This document shows, piece by piece, positions 19,428-29,127 of a stretch of 37,604 nt of DNA. This stretch comes from an uncultured SAR86 cluster bacterium (lineage in GTDB: Bacteria; Pseudomonadota; Gammaproteobacteria; Magnimaribacterales; D2472): NCBI GenBank assembly GCA_902612915.1, contig CACMFH010000010.1, positions 1 through 37,604 on the forward strand. Direction: 5' to 3'. The notes beneath the pieces are model-generated. The model saw only the letters and a list, made by a program, of their open reading frames with translations, was not told the DNA's origin and ran no database searches. A program made the translations under genes and the position numbers. Positions within the stretch are counted from its first letter, which is position 1; each line of letters opens with the position of its first letter.

Positions 19428-20168
19428 TTATACCCCGTCAGAGACAATTATATCCTTTTTATTTTTATGTAACATTGATTTTATCTCACCAATTGCCTTA
19501 TTTGGATTAAGGCCTTTTGGGCATACATTTACACAATTCATTATTCCATGACATCTGTATACACTATATGGATCAGATAAAGCCTCCAATCTTTCTTGAG
19601 TTTTCAAATCTCGAGAATCTGCGAGGAATCTATATGCTTGAAGAAGCGCAGCTGGTCCGACAAATTTATCAGGATTCCACCAGAATGATGGACAGCTTGT
19701 AGAACAACATGCACACAATATACATTCATAGAGACCATCTAATTTATCTCTTTCCTCAGGAGATTGAAGTCTCTCTTGTTCCGGTGCTGTTGTTTCGTTC
19801 TGTAGAAAAGGTTTTATCTTCTCATATTGAGCATAAAACTCTGTCATATCAACAACTAAATCTCTAATCACAGGCAATCCTGGTAGTGGTCTTAATTCAA
19901 TTTTATTCCTCTTAATAACGGAAGAAATTGGTGTTATGCAAGCCAGTCCATTTTTACCATTTATGTTCATACCATCAGAGCCACAAACCCCCTCTCTGCA
20001 TGATCGTCTGTATGATATTGATTGATCTTCTTCCTTTAATAAATGTAATAAATCTAAAACCATTATGTCTCTTTCTGGTTTATCAATTACGTAATTTTTC
20101 ATGTAAGGAAATTTATCCTCTTCTGGATTATATCTATACAAACTTACCTTTAACTTATTACCAAACAT
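19428..20168 (-). CDS. sdhB: Succinate dehydrogenase iron-sulfur subunit
   Basis: SdhB carries electrons from the SdhA flavin to ubiquinone through three Fe-S clusters. The [2Fe-2S] site uses Cys57, Cys62 and Cys77 (CREGVCGSDGMNINGK), with Asp65 in the position where the E. coli enzyme also uses aspartate. The [4Fe-4S] and [3Fe-4S] ligands lie in CILCACCSTSCPSFWW and CHGIMNCVNVCPKGLNP. Length is 246 aa. The ATG shares one base with the sdhA stop. It depends on the ISC system encoded about 11 kb away in this window. Confidence 0.98.
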   Translation of the reverse strand: MFGNKLKVSLYRYNPEEDKFPYMKNYVIDKPERDIMVLDLLHLLKEEDQSISYRRSCREGVCGSDGMNINGKNGLACITPISSVIKRNKIELRPLPGLPVIRDLVVDMTEFYAQYEKIKPFLQNETTAPEQERLQSPEERDKLDGLYECILCACCSTSCPSFWWNPDKFVGPAALLQAYRFLADSRDLKTQERLEALSDPYSVYRCHGIMNCVNVCPKGLNPNKAIGEIKSMLHKNKKDIIVSDGV

Positions 20169-21952
20169 TAATATGTCCTTACCTTAGGCGGAAAAGCCTC
20201 TACCTTATTAGGTTCAAAATTAACTCCCCTTTTAGAAACTTTTTTTGAAATAGGATCATATATAGTATGACATAACCAATTTTCATCATCTCTGTCAGGA
20301 TAATCATCTCTAGCATGTGCGCCTCTACTTTCAGTTCTCTGGTATGCAGAAATTGCCGTTGATTCTGCAACCTCAAATAGATTTTGTAATTCAATTGCCT
20401 CAACTCTGCTTGTATTAAATGCATCACTTTTATCTTTTAAATGAAGATTATCAACTTTTTCTTTTAGCTCATTTAATTGATCTAAACCTTTCTTCATAAA
20501 TTCACCTCTTCTGAATACTCCAAAGTAATTTTGCATACATTCTTGGAGTTCTTTTTTAACATCTGCAGGATCATGTCCGTTTGACGAATCATTTAATTTA
20601 TTTAGTCTCTCAAGTGACTTTTCAATATCACTTTTAGTTGCAGAATCTACACCACCACCTGATTTTAGTTCACTCTGAATATGTTTTCCTGTTGCCCTTC
20701 CAAAAACAACCAAATCAAGAAGCGAGTTTCCACCCAATCTATTAGCTCCGTGAACAGACACACAAGCAGCCTCGCCAGCAGAAAATAATCCAGGTATTAA
20801 ATGATCCTCATCATTGATTCTTGTGAATGCTTGTCCAGAAATGTTTGTGGGTGTGCCACCCATCATATAATGGCAAGTAGGCACAACTGGAATTGGTTCA
20901 TAAATAGGGTCAACATGTGCAAAAGTCCTAGACAATTCACATATGCCTGGAAGTTTAGAATTTAAAACTTCAGCACCTAAATGATCAAGCTTAAGATAAA
21001 TATGATCATTTTTATCACCACAACCTCGACCTTCTAGAATTTCTAATACCATTGAACGAGCGACGACATCTCGGCCAGCTAAGTCTTTTACATTTGGAGC
21101 GTATCTTTCCATGAATCTTTCGCCGTCTTTATTAATCAAAAAGCCGCCTTCACCTCTACATCCTTCTGTAACAAGAGAACCTGCTCCATATATGCCCGTA
21201 GGATGAAACTGCCACATTTCCATATCTTGTGCTGGGAATCCTGCTCTTAAAGCCATTGCTAAACCATCACCGGTATTAATCAAAGCATTGGTAGTAGATG
21301 CATATATTCTTCCGGCTCCACCTGTTGCAAGAACAGTAGCTTGTGCTTTTAAATATGCAACCTCGCCATTTTCAATAGAAAAAGCAATTACTCCAGTAAC
21401 TTCATCTTTTGAATTTTTTACTAAATCTACAGCAAACCATTCATTGAGAAAATTAGCACCTTCTTTGACATTATTTTGATACAAGGTATGGAGCAAAGCA
21501 TGTCCAGTTCTGTCTGCTGCAGCACAAGTTCTTGCAGCTTGACCACCTTTACCAAAATCTTTTGATTGGCCTCCAAACGGTCTTTGATATATTCTGCCAT
21601 TTTCAAATCTTGAGAAAGGAAGTCCCATATGCTCTAGTTCAAATACGGCTTTAGGTCCTTCAGAACATAAATATTCAATAGCATCTTGATCTCCAATAAA
21701 ATCAGCACCTTTAACTGTATCGTACATGTGCCATCTCCAATCATCATTTGGATCAGCGCTCGCAATTGCACATGTTATTCCGCCTTGTGCTGATACTGTA
21801 TGAGATCTTGTCGGGAAGACTTTAGATACCACGGCGGTTTTTAAGCCTGATTTGGCCAGCTCAAGAGATGCTCTCATTCCAGAGCCACCTCCGCCAATAA
21901 TTAAAGCATCAAATTCAATTTTTTTAATATTATTAGTAAAGATATTATTCAT
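20168..21952 (-). CDS. sdhA: Succinate dehydrogenase flavoprotein subunit
   Basis: SdhA oxidises succinate to fumarate on the cytoplasmic face of the membrane. The 594-aa protein has the FAD fold [18 protein letters not shown]. The histidine carrying covalent FAD is His51 in [15 protein letters not shown]. Substrate-site blocks include [11 protein letters not shown] and [11 protein letters not shown], and [17 protein letters not shown] marks the C-terminal domain. The start is ATG at 21950-21952, 28 bases after sdhD. The complete SdhCDAB set with a cytochrome-b-type anchor supports succinate dehydrogenase rather than fumarate reductase. Confidence 0.98.
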   Translation of the reverse strand: MNNIFTNNIKKIEFDALIIGGGGSGMRASLELAKSGLKTAVVSKVFPTRSHTVSAQGGITCAIASADPNDDWRWHMYDTVKGADFIGDQDAIEYLCSEGPKAVFELEHMGLPFSRFENGRIYQRPFGGQSKDFGKGGQAARTCAAADRTGHALLHTLYQNNVKEGANFLNEWFAVDLVKNSKDEVTGVIAFSIENGEVAYLKAQATVLATGGAGRIYASTTNALINTGDGLAMALRAGFPAQDMEMWQFHPTGIYGAGSLVTEGCRGEGGFLINKDGERFMERYAPNVKDLAGRDVVARSMVLEILEGRGCGDKNDHIYLKLDHLGAEVLNSKLPGICELSRTFAHVDPIYEPIPVVPTCHYMMGGTPTNISGQAFTRINDEDHLIPGLFSAGEAACVSVHGANRLGGNSLLDLVVFGRATGKHIQSELKSGGGVDSATKSDIEKSLERLNKLNDSSNGHDPADVKKELQECMQNYFGVFRRGEFMKKGLDQLNELKEKVDNLHLKDKSDAFNTSRVEAIELQNLFEVAESTAISAYQRTESRGAHARDDYPDRDDENWLCHTIYDPISKKVSKRGVNFEPNKVEAFPPKVRTY

Positions 21953-21980
21953 ATTATTTATAATTAAATATCAACATACA

Positions 21981-22340
21981 TTATAACCATATTATATATA
22001 AAATGGCAGTTAAATAAACAATGCCTAACAATCCAAAAATTACATAATAAATATATCTCAAGATGTTAGCCCTTCTTGAAAGGCTTACATTTAAAAAGCC
22101 AAGAGTTCTTTTTGTTAAATAATCTGTTCCAACTGTCCAAAGTCCAATGAAGGCATGTAAAACAATAACAAGAAATACAATTGAAGATAGAAATCTGACT
22201 TGAAATGAGAGAAAAAAATCAGACCATGAGAAAAAATTAATGTCTTGATTGGTGAATATAAAACTTAATATATAAATTAGATAGCTGAGTATTACTATTG
22301 AGGTGTATCTTTGCGTATACCAAATGAATGAACCTTTCAT
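21981..22340 (-). CDS. sdhD: Succinate dehydrogenase membrane anchor subunit SdhD
   Basis: SdhD and SdhC anchor SdhAB in the inner membrane and form the heme b and ubiquinone site. I choose the ATG at 22338-22340 (119 aa), which overlaps the sdhC stop as ATGA and gives the usual SdhD length of about 115. A frame from 22382 would overlap sdhC by 46 bases and add 14 residues. Three hydrophobic helices are seen (about 12-30, 48-70 and 93-117). The family motif LHAFIGLWTVGTDYLTKR contains the Asp73-Tyr74 pair equivalent to the E. coli quinone-site residues. Confidence 0.93.
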   Translation of the reverse strand: MKGSFIWYTQRYTSIVILSYLIYILSFIFTNQDINFFSWSDFFLSFQVRFLSSIVFLVIVLHAFIGLWTVGTDYLTKRTLGFLNVSLSRRANILRYIYYVIFGLLGIVYLTAILYIIWL

Positions 22341-22720
22341 AAAAACAAATATCCAAAAAAAACTAGTGAAGTTGCTATCCATAAAACTATCGTAAAAATA
22401 GATGAATAATATGCTCCATTTAGAGACTCACCTATATGAAAAAAATCCATAATTAAATGCCTAATACCGGTAAGTATGTGATACCAAAATATAGAAATAC
22501 TTAAAAATATAAAAATAGAAAATGCAGAGATTGATGTAATTTCAATTATGAGTCTCTCATAAGAAACTTTTGAAGATATTGATTGATCAATCATGTATAA
22601 CATCAAAGGAAGTGTAATAAAAAAAACATACATGCCAGACAATCTGTGGGTTATAGATGAAAAGGCAGACATAGGCAGTCTGATTTTTGTTAAATCTAGA
22701 TATACTGGTCGTTCTTGCAT
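22337..22720 (-). CDS. sdhC: Succinate dehydrogenase cytochrome b556 subunit SdhC
   Basis: SdhC is the other membrane anchor, with three helices (about 28-45, 62-82 and 107-126). The quinone-site block SSITHRLSG holds Ser22 and Arg26, matching E. coli Ser27 and Arg31. The heme b ligand is His88 in LTGIRHLIMDF. It begins MQERPVYLDLTKIRLP, as is typical, with ATG at 22718-22720. It is the first gene of the sdh-suc operon; the 83 bases before it probably hold the operon promoter. Confidence 0.96.
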   Translation of the reverse strand: MQERPVYLDLTKIRLPMSAFSSITHRLSGMYVFFITLPLMLYMIDQSISSKVSYERLIIEITSISAFSIFIFLSISIFWYHILTGIRHLIMDFFHIGESLNGAYYSSIFTIVLWIATSLVFFGYLFL

Positions 22721-22803
22721 CGTGTGCTAAATTATAAATATAAATAATTTATTATTAGGTTGAATTATAACGCAGATTTTTAGTTCAAATTGATAATTAG
22801 AGA
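22721..22803 (-). promoter_or_regulatory. Probable promoter region of the sdh-suc operon
   Basis: This 83-base gap is the largest between co-directional genes from dapA to sucD. On the minus strand there are two perfect TATAAT hexamers, at 22764-22769 (preceded by TGCGT) and 22731-22736. Neither has a good -35 at 16-18 bases; a TTGAAC lies only 13 bases before the first. In DNA this AT-rich TATAAT alone is weak evidence, so position matters more than sequence here. No GC-rich terminator for der is visible. Confidence 0.35.
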
Positions 22804-24192
22804 TTACTTTTTTGATTTTTTGATATGCTTTATCAATCGTTTTCTTTTTTTTACCTGTCTTTCTGAAAGTTTATTTTTTTTACCCTCATAGGGATTATCA
22901 GATTTTCTGAAAATAATTTTAAGCTGAATGCTTTTTAAATCAAGTTCAGTCCTGAAGGAGTTTTCTAAATATTTACGATAATTTTTTGGTATTTTTTTAT
23001 CTTGATTGGAATGAATAATAAAAGTTGTTGGATGAATCCCTCCAAAATGGACGTGCTTAAATTTAATTTGTCTACCAGATATTGATGGAGGAGGATTTAT
23101 TGTTATAAATTTTTCTAATAATTTATTAAGCATCGATGTCGTAAAATTTCTTTTAGATTTTTTTATAATTTTTTTAGTTAATTTAAAAACTCTATTAAAA
23201 CCTTTCTTATTTAATGCGGATATTTCAACTTGTTCGATATTGCTTAGAAATTCAGATTGCATTTTTTTTGTAAGATATTTTGTTTTCAATTCTTTTTTAC
23301 TTACTAAATCAACTTTATTTAATGCAAAAAGTACTGGTTTTCCATTATCAATGATCATGTTGAGTATTTTCATATCTTGATCAACGACGCCGTCATCAAT
23401 GTCACAAATGAAAATTACAATGTCACTTTTATCAATAGCATGCATTGTTCTTACAAATGAAAAATATTCAACCTTATGATTACGTTTATAACCTTTTCGA
23501 ATACCAGCAGTATCAATTAAAATAAATTCTTCATCATTAAATATAAATGGAACACTTATTGCATCAATAGTTGTTCCTGCAATTTCGCTAACTATTAATC
23601 TGTCCTCATTTATTAAGTTATTTATAAAAGTTGATTTGCCAGCATTTGGCCTTCCAAGAATGGCGACTTTTTTACCCTCAGGGAATTCAATCTCAGCTTT
23701 TGTTGATTTTTTTTCGAGCTCTAACTTAATTTTATTTAAATTTGTTGAGTGTTCAGCGCTAATTTCTAGATAGCTCTCAACCCCCTTCTTCTTAAGATCC
23801 TCTTTTATAAGGCCATCAGATTTTTTATCAATTTTATTAAGGATTGTTATGTATTGTTTATTTAATTTTCTTAACTTTGAAATAATTTCAAGATCAAGAT
23901 TACTCAAACTCTCTGAACCATCTAATAAAAATAAAACAACTTCAGATTCTTCAACAGCTATCCAGGCTTGATTAGAGATAGCTTCTTTAATTTCATCACT
24001 GTCTTTTGCAATTCCTCCAGTATCAACCAATAAAGCTCTTATATTATCTTTAAATTCCAAAAAACCATAATTTCTATCTTTAGTAAGACCAGGGAAATCT
24101 GAAACTATTGCGTCTCTTGAGTTTGTAAGTTTATTAAAAAGAGTTGATTTTCCTACGTTAGGTCGACCAATTATTGCTATTGAAGTAAACAT
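22804..24192 (-). CDS. der: Ribosome-assembly GTPase Der (EngA)
   Basis: Der is a double-GTPase needed for 50S ribosome assembly. The first G domain shows GRPNVGKSTLFN (P-loop, Lys15), DFPGLTKDR, DTGG and NKID. The second shows GRPNAGKSTFINN, AGTTIDA, DTAG and NKVD. A C-terminal KH-like domain follows, with INPPPSISGRQIKFKHVHFG and then a Lys-rich tail. Length is 462 aa. It starts with ATG 14 bases after bamB, as in the usual yfgM-bamB-der order, and is probably the end of the ISC-to-der run before the sdh promoter. Confidence 0.98.
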   Translation of the reverse strand: MFTSIAIIGRPNVGKSTLFNKLTNSRDAIVSDFPGLTKDRNYGFLEFKDNIRALLVDTGGIAKDSDEIKEAISNQAWIAVEESEVVLFLLDGSESLSNLDLEIISKLRKLNKQYITILNKIDKKSDGLIKEDLKKKGVESYLEISAEHSTNLNKIKLELEKKSTKAEIEFPEGKKVAILGRPNAGKSTFINNLINEDRLIVSEIAGTTIDAISVPFIFNDEEFILIDTAGIRKGYKRNHKVEYFSFVRTMHAIDKSDIVIFICDIDDGVVDQDMKILNMIIDNGKPVLFALNKVDLVSKKELKTKYLTKKMQSEFLSNIEQVEISALNKKGFNRVFKLTKKIIKKSKRNFTTSMLNKLLEKFITINPPPSISGRQIKFKHVHFGGIHPTTFIIHSNQDKKIPKNYRKYLENSFRTELDLKSIQLKIIFRKSDNPYEGKKNKLSERQVKKRKRLIKHIKKSKK

Positions 24193-24206
24193 TTTTAAAA
24201 TTCATT

Positions 24207-25367
24207 TTATATATTTATTGAATGAAGGTTGAATGCTTCATCTATTATATATAAGCTGTCACTTCTGCTTAATATTGATTTAATAGGTTTTCTTGAGATT
24301 TTTTTTCTGCCAATAGTTTTTCCATTTAATGTGTCAATTACATGAACATATCCCTCAAAATCTCCAACAACAAGACTACCCTTATAACTAACAGCATTTG
24401 ATAAATCTCTGTTTATATAATCTTCATTTGTCCATGATTCTTGCAATGTCTTAAGCGCAAAACTTCTTAAACCAGAATTCGCCTCTACAATTGTTAACAT
24501 TCCTCTGGAAACAATCGGGGAATAAAATGATGAGGTCTCATAACTCCACACTGACCTTTTTTGAGCAGTATCAAAAATATTTAAATTACCTTGATAGTTT
24601 GTGGTATAAATCAATCCTCCATCTACTACAGGACTGCTATCAGAATCTATAAGGTTTTCTAATTCTGAAACTCCTTTCACATATGAAATTGCACCATCCC
24701 AAACTTGAAATCCAGAATTTAATTCAAATACACCCAACCTTCCATTATCAAATGAAACGTAGACAAGATCATCAACAATTACTGGGCTGCTACTTCCTCT
24801 TACCGTTAAAAGAGGTAATTTAGATCTATAGGACCATAAAATTTCGCCATTTTCTCTATCAAGCCCTAAGAGTTCTCCAGAGCCAGTCTTAACAACTACA
24901 ACTTTTGCATCAATTGCAACTTTGCTAAGTACTTCACCTTTTACATTAGTGGACCATAATTTTGATCCATCATTTTGATCAACAGCAATTACATTTCCAT
25001 CTATATCTGAGACAACTACTAAACCAAACCCAGCAGATGTCCCAGAAGCTAAAAAATTAAGTTCAATAGACCAATTCCTATCTCCGGTGGATGCATTGAT
25101 TGATGATACATTTCCAGAAGCATCACTAAAAAAAAGATTTTGTGCACTAAAGTCCGGTAAAAAATTACCGATTTCGTTTTCGCCTTTAAAGGAGTTTTTC
25201 CATTCAATAACAATATTTTTCTGATTTGAAAAAGCAACAAGTTCCTTTGGTTCATCTGGATCTATTTCGTCACTTTTCCAGAATCTTAATCCATCCATTG
25301 ATGAACATGAGCTGATAATGAAAATAGAGCAAAGTACTATTAAGTTTTTGTATTTAAAAGATTTCAT
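24207..25367 (-). CDS. bamB: Outer-membrane assembly lipoprotein BamB
   Basis: BamB is an outer-membrane lipoprotein of the BAM complex that assists beta-barrel insertion. From the ATG at 25365-25367 the protein has 386 aa, with a lipoprotein signal ending in lipobox ISSC and acylated Cys21. Ser at +2 fits outer-membrane sorting. The mature part is built of beta-propeller (PQQ-like) repeats such as GSKLWSTNVKG and NGEILWSYRSK. A frame from a TTG at 25377-25379 would be four codons longer and overlap yfgM; the ATG one base after the yfgM stop is the better start. BamC is encoded about 9 kb away. Confidence 0.95.
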   Translation of the reverse strand: MKSFKYKNLIVLCSIFIISSCSSMDGLRFWKSDEIDPDEPKELVAFSNQKNIVIEWKNSFKGENEIGNFLPDFSAQNLFFSDASGNVSSINASTGDRNWSIELNFLASGTSAGFGLVVVSDIDGNVIAVDQNDGSKLWSTNVKGEVLSKVAIDAKVVVVKTGSGELLGLDRENGEILWSYRSKLPLLTVRGSSSPVIVDDLVYVSFDNGRLGVFELNSGFQVWDGAISYVKGVSELENLIDSDSSPVVDGGLIYTTNYQGNLNIFDTAQKRSVWSYETSSFYSPIVSRGMLTIVEANSGLRSFALKTLQESWTNEDYINRDLSNAVSYKGSLVVGDFEGYVHVIDTLNGKTIGRKKISRKPIKSILSRSDSLYIIDEAFNLHSINI

Positions 25368-25368
25368 T

Positions 25369-26013
25369 TTACATATCAATGTTGGAAATCTTCATTGCAA
25401 TAATAGTTTGTGAAGATTCATCAGAATATTTATTTGCAGCTTTTTCATATTGAGATATTGCTAAGTCGATTTTACCTTGCTCAAGCAAAATATCTCCAGT
25501 TAGCTCATGAATATAGCCATTTGTGTCTGATGATGAATATAAATCAATCATTTCAAGAGCTTCATCATGTTTCTCTATCGAGAGAAGTATTCTTGAGGCA
25601 CTTACCCTTGCAATTTTGTTATAAATTTTATTTCCATTAAATCCATTAGTTATTTCAATGAGTTTATTAAAATTGTCTAGCGAATCCATATAGTTATTAG
25701 AATTTGCATCAAAATTTGCTTTACTAAGTAATGCTAATTGCGTATATCCAGTATTTTTATAATCATTTAAAAATTTATCTAGTAAATTATTTAGATTTTC
25801 GTTATTTGGATTTTCTTGAGATATTTCTCCAAGCCATTCTTTGTAGACTAAAGCTGCCTGCTCAGATTTCTTTTTTTCTATCTGATTATTTACAACAAAA
25901 TAAGTAACAGCACCAAGAAGTATAACAGCCAACAAAATAAGTAAATTTTTATATTTATCAATAAATTTTAAAAATGGAGCGAATCTCATTTCATTTTCGT
26001 ATACGTTATTCAT
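25369..26013 (-). CDS. yfgM: YfgM-like inner-membrane TPR protein (ancillary SecYEG chaperone factor)
   Basis: YfgM is a periplasm-facing membrane protein that in E. coli interacts with SecYEG and PpiD. The 214-aa sequence has a short cytoplasmic N-terminus, one membrane helix at about 23-41 (LLILLAVILLGAVTYFVV) and a long periplasmic TPR-like helical domain, with repeats visible toward the C-terminus (ELTGDILLEQGKIDLAISQY). Sequence is weakly conserved in this family; position between hisS and bamB, as in E. coli, is strong supporting evidence. It lies 8 bases after hisS. Confidence 0.88.
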   Translation of the reverse strand: MNNVYENEMRFAPFLKFIDKYKNLLILLAVILLGAVTYFVVNNQIEKKKSEQAALVYKEWLGEISQENPNNENLNNLLDKFLNDYKNTGYTQLALLSKANFDANSNNYMDSLDNFNKLIEITNGFNGNKIYNKIARVSASRILLSIEKHDEALEMIDLYSSSDTNGYIHELTGDILLEQGKIDLAISQYEKAANKYSDESSQTIIAMKISNIDM

Positions 26014-26021
26014 TTTTAGCT

Positions 26022-27290
26022 CTAACTTAAATTTTTAATAAAGTTTTCTATTTCGTTTAAATTCATAGTAGATTGATCTGAATCTTCTTTATTTAGTGGT
26101 TTTATAATCACTGTCTCTGATTCTATCTCATCGTCTCCTACTATGAACGCGTATGCAGCCCCATTCTTATTAGCCCTTCTCAATTTAGATTTTAAGCTTC
26201 CTTGAGATAATTGAACATCAATATCAATATTTTTGTTAATTGATCTAAGTTCGTGCGATATTTTATATGCTTTTGCTTCAGAATTACTAGAAATAATTAT
26301 GAAAGAAATTAAAGTTCTATTTTTATTTTCTTGATATGAAATGAGAGCAAGTCTTTCAATACCTATAGCCATTCCTATAGCTGGTAGATCTTTGCCTCCA
26401 AGTTGTGCACTCAAATTATCATATCTTCCACCGCCTAAGTATGCATCTTGAGCACCTAAATCTTCTGATATTGCCTCAAAAACAAAGCCAGTATAATAAT
26501 CCAAGCCTCTAACTAAGTTGAAATCTATTTGAATTTCACATTTGTCAGAAAATAATTCCTGTATAGATTTTAATAACTCTTTTGAATTATCTTGCAGATA
26601 ATCTGAAATTGAGGGCGCCTTCTTCAAAATCTCTATAGTATTTGGATTTTTTGAGTCTAAAATTCTTAAAGGATTACTATCTAATCTTAATAGATCTTTT
26701 TCATCTAAATTAGATTTCATTGGTGTTAAATAATCTACAAGCGCCTTACAAAATAATTTTTTCGTACTAGAGTCTCCAAGATGATTAATTTTTATGAGCG
26801 GTTTTCTTATTTGTAATTTTCTATTGAGTTCACATATCAGAGAAATCATTTCAAATTCTGGAGCACCTTCTGGATAACCCAAAATTTCTATTCCAGCCTG
26901 ATTGAACTGTCTATATCTTCCTTTTTGAGGTCTTTCATATCTCCACATTGGCCCTAAGTACCATAACTTATGAGTTTCTCCATCTAATTTTTTTTCAATA
27001 ATAGATCTCATAACACTAGCAGTTCCTTCAGGTCTCAATGTTATGCTTTTGTCATTTTTATCTGAGAAAGTATAGAGTTCTTTATTAACTATATCTGAAG
27101 TATCGCCTACAGATCTCTTAAAAAGGTTTGTATTTTCCAGAGCAGGTGTTCTGATTTCAGACATCGCATAATTAGTAAAAATTTCTTTCAATATTTTTTC
27201 GGTTTGAAATACTTTATTGGCTAACACATCCTCATCTGCCTTAGTCTCAATCAAATCAGTCATTCCTGTTAATGAATTAATCTTTTCCAT
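26022..27290 (-). CDS. hisS: Histidyl-tRNA synthetase
   Basis: HisRS is a class II synthetase charging tRNA-His. The 422-aa protein shows motif 2 (WRYERPQKGRYRQFNQAGIE), the histidine motifs GLDYYTGFVFE and GGGRYDNLSAQLGG, motif 3 (GMAIGIERLAL), and a C-terminal anticodon-binding domain (about 328-422). The start is ATG one base after the ispG stop. The ispG-hisS-yfgM-bamB-der order is the classic gammaproteobacterial one. Confidence 0.98.
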   Translation of the reverse strand: MEKINSLTGMTDLIETKADEDVLANKVFQTEKILKEIFTNYAMSEIRTPALENTNLFKRSVGDTSDIVNKELYTFSDKNDKSITLRPEGTASVMRSIIEKKLDGETHKLWYLGPMWRYERPQKGRYRQFNQAGIEILGYPEGAPEFEMISLICELNRKLQIRKPLIKINHLGDSSTKKLFCKALVDYLTPMKSNLDEKDLLRLDSNPLRILDSKNPNTIEILKKAPSISDYLQDNSKELLKSIQELFSDKCEIQIDFNLVRGLDYYTGFVFEAISEDLGAQDAYLGGGRYDNLSAQLGGKDLPAIGMAIGIERLALISYQENKNRTLISFIIISSNSEAKAYKISHELRSINKNIDIDVQLSQGSLKSKLRRANKNGAAYAFIVGDDEIESETVIIKPLNKEDSDQSTMNLNEIENFIKNLS

Positions 27291-27291
27291 A

Positions 27292-28395
27292 TTAACTTCT
27301 CAGAATGATCTTTTCAGATTCAATTTTTTGTTTTGAGATTTTGGATCTCACCTGTTCTTCAAGCTCATCAACAAGATCCTCATTTGAAATTTTTTTGTTG
27401 GGAGTGCCGTCAATATACAGAAGATTATTAGGGCTTGCTCCAGTTAGTCCAATGGTTGCCGCCTTGCTTTCACCTGGACCATTTACGTAACAACCAATAA
27501 TAGCAACCTCTATATCATCTGAAATATCCTCTAACCTTTGTTCAAGTTCGTTAACAACTTCAATAACATTAAAATTTTGTCTTGAACAACTTGGACATGC
27601 AACAATTTTAACCCCTCTACTTCTTATGTTGAGGCTCTTCAATATATCCCATCCGATTTTAATTTCATCTACAGGATCAGATGCTAGAGAAATTCGTATA
27701 GTGTCTCCAATTCCCTCTGACAGAAGCATCCCAACACCTATAGATGACTTTACCGTTCCAGCTCTGTAACTTCCAGCCTCAGTAATTCCTAGATGAAGAG
27801 GCTGATCAATTATATTTGAGATTTTTCTGTAAGCTTCTACTGTCATTTCAATATTTGACGCCTTAAGACTCATTTTGTAATTTTCGAAGTTAAATTTATC
27901 TAAAATATCAACATGTCTAAGGGCAGACTCTACTAAAGCATCTGCATTTGGTTCACCATATTTTTTTTGTAGGTCTTTTTCTAGTGAGCCAGCATTAACT
28001 CCTACCCTGATTGGAATATCATTATCAATTGCAGCACTTATAACTTCTTTTACTCTGTCTTCTTTTCCAATATTACCAGGATTTATTCGAAGACAATCTG
28101 CAGAATCTGCAACTTCTAGAGCTATTTTATAATCAAAATGAATATCAGCTACCAATGGAATATTTACTGCATTTTTGATCTTTTTAAATGCTTTTGCCTC
28201 TTCAAATCCTGGAACAGAGACTCTAACAATATCTGCGCCTGCTGCTTCAAGATCCTTAATTTGATTTATTGTTGAAACCTCATCACAGGTGTCTGTATTT
28301 GTCATAGATTGAATTGATATTGGATTATTGCCTCCAACAGGAACATTTCCAACCCAAACGACTTTAGTTTTTTTTCTTTTGATCCAGTTACTCAT
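27292..28395 (-). CDS. ispG: 4-hydroxy-3-methylbut-2-en-1-yl diphosphate synthase
   Basis: IspG (GcpE) carries out the penultimate MEP-pathway step, converting MEcPP to HMBPP with a [4Fe-4S] cluster. The 367-aa enzyme has a TIM barrel with [11 protein letters not shown] near the start. The cluster ligands are Cys267 and Cys270 ([10 protein letters not shown]), Cys302 and Glu309 ([11 protein letters not shown]). It is the short bacterial form without the inserted domain of plants and Chlamydia. It directly follows rodZ with no gap. Its product is used by IspH at the other end of this window. Confidence 0.98.
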   Translation of the reverse strand: MSNWIKRKKTKVVWVGNVPVGGNNPISIQSMTNTDTCDEVSTINQIKDLEAAGADIVRVSVPGFEEAKAFKKIKNAVNIPLVADIHFDYKIALEVADSADCLRINPGNIGKEDRVKEVISAAIDNDIPIRVGVNAGSLEKDLQKKYGEPNADALVESALRHVDILDKFNFENYKMSLKASNIEMTVEAYRKISNIIDQPLHLGITEAGSYRAGTVKSSIGVGMLLSEGIGDTIRISLASDPVDEIKIGWDILKSLNIRSRGVKIVACPSCSRQNFNVIEVVNELEQRLEDISDDIEVAIIGCYVNGPGESKAATIGLTGASPNNLLYIDGTPNKKISNEDLVDELEEQVRSKISKQKIESEKIILRS

Positions 28396-29127
28396 TTAAA
28401 AATTAATGGTATTTACCCCAGTTAGTCTATTAGCATTAGTCAAAAAATCTATTTCAGTATTATTATATGACCCTTTAACAAAATCAGCATTACCAACAAT
28501 TATTTTAAAAGGTATTTCAATTTGGCGTTCATAAATATCTCCATTAGAAAATATCTGTGCCTCAATGAGCTCATTTTCAACATATAACTCAATCCAAGAT
28601 TCTCCTGAAAATTCTAAAATTAGATTTTTATCTATGTTTTGTAAATTGGTTAATGAGTGATTTTTTTGATTCACATTTTCTACAATTTCTGCAACATTAT
28701 CGATATTGATATTTTCTTGTGGAATAACATCAGATAGTGGTTCAGTTTTAACTAAATAATAAATTCCAAAAATTACCATTAAAGCTAAAGCAACAATTAC
28801 ATATAAATTATTAAAAATAAAATCAAAATTATTTTCAAAAGCAATCTCATTGGAAATTTTCTTATGTTTTTTCTCTATTTTTTGATCAAAAAGACTTGGA
28901 AATTCTGATGAAATTTTTAAAAAATTTTTATATTTATTAAAATAAGCTTTTGCAAATGATTCGCTTGGAAAGATACTATAATTTCCTTTTTCTATTGCTC
29001 TGATATAGTCTTTATTGATAAATAACTTTTCAGAAATTTCTTCAATTGTAAAACCAATATTATTTCTTTTATCAGAAAATTTTTTTCCTGTTTTTACAGA
29101 ACTAGCTGACTTTAATTCGTTACTCAT
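28396..29127 (-). CDS. rodZ: RodZ-like cytoskeletal adaptor (HTH, one TM helix)
   Basis: RodZ links MreB filaments to the membrane and helps set rod shape. The 243-aa protein has an N-terminal Xre-like HTH domain (about 22-75; GFTIEEISEKLFINKDYIRAIE), a basic stretch, one membrane helix (about 106-125) and a periplasmic beta domain (about 165-243, with ESWIELYVENELI). That layout is diagnostic, and the position before ispG matches E. coli. It is shorter than E. coli RodZ (about 337 aa) because the linker after the membrane is reduced. pilF, which often lies between rlmN and rodZ, is absent; the start overlaps the rlmN stop as ATGA. Confidence 0.92.
   Translation of the reverse strand: MSNELKSASSVKTGKKFSDKRNNIGFTIEEISEKLFINKDYIRAIEKGNYSIFPSESFAKAYFNKYKNFLKISSEFPSLFDQKIEKKHKKISNEIAFENNFDFIFNNLYVIVALALMVIFGIYYLVKTEPLSDVIPQENINIDNVAEIVENVNQKNHSLTNLQNIDKNLILEFSGESWIELYVENELIEAQIFSNGDIYERQIEIPFKIIVGNADFVKGSYNNTEIDFLTNANRLTGVNTINF

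Noticed and set aside
21981-22382. The longer SdhD start at 22380-22382
   Set aside because: It forces a 46-base overlap with sdhC and adds 14 non-family residues; the internal ATG gives an ATGA overlap and normal length.
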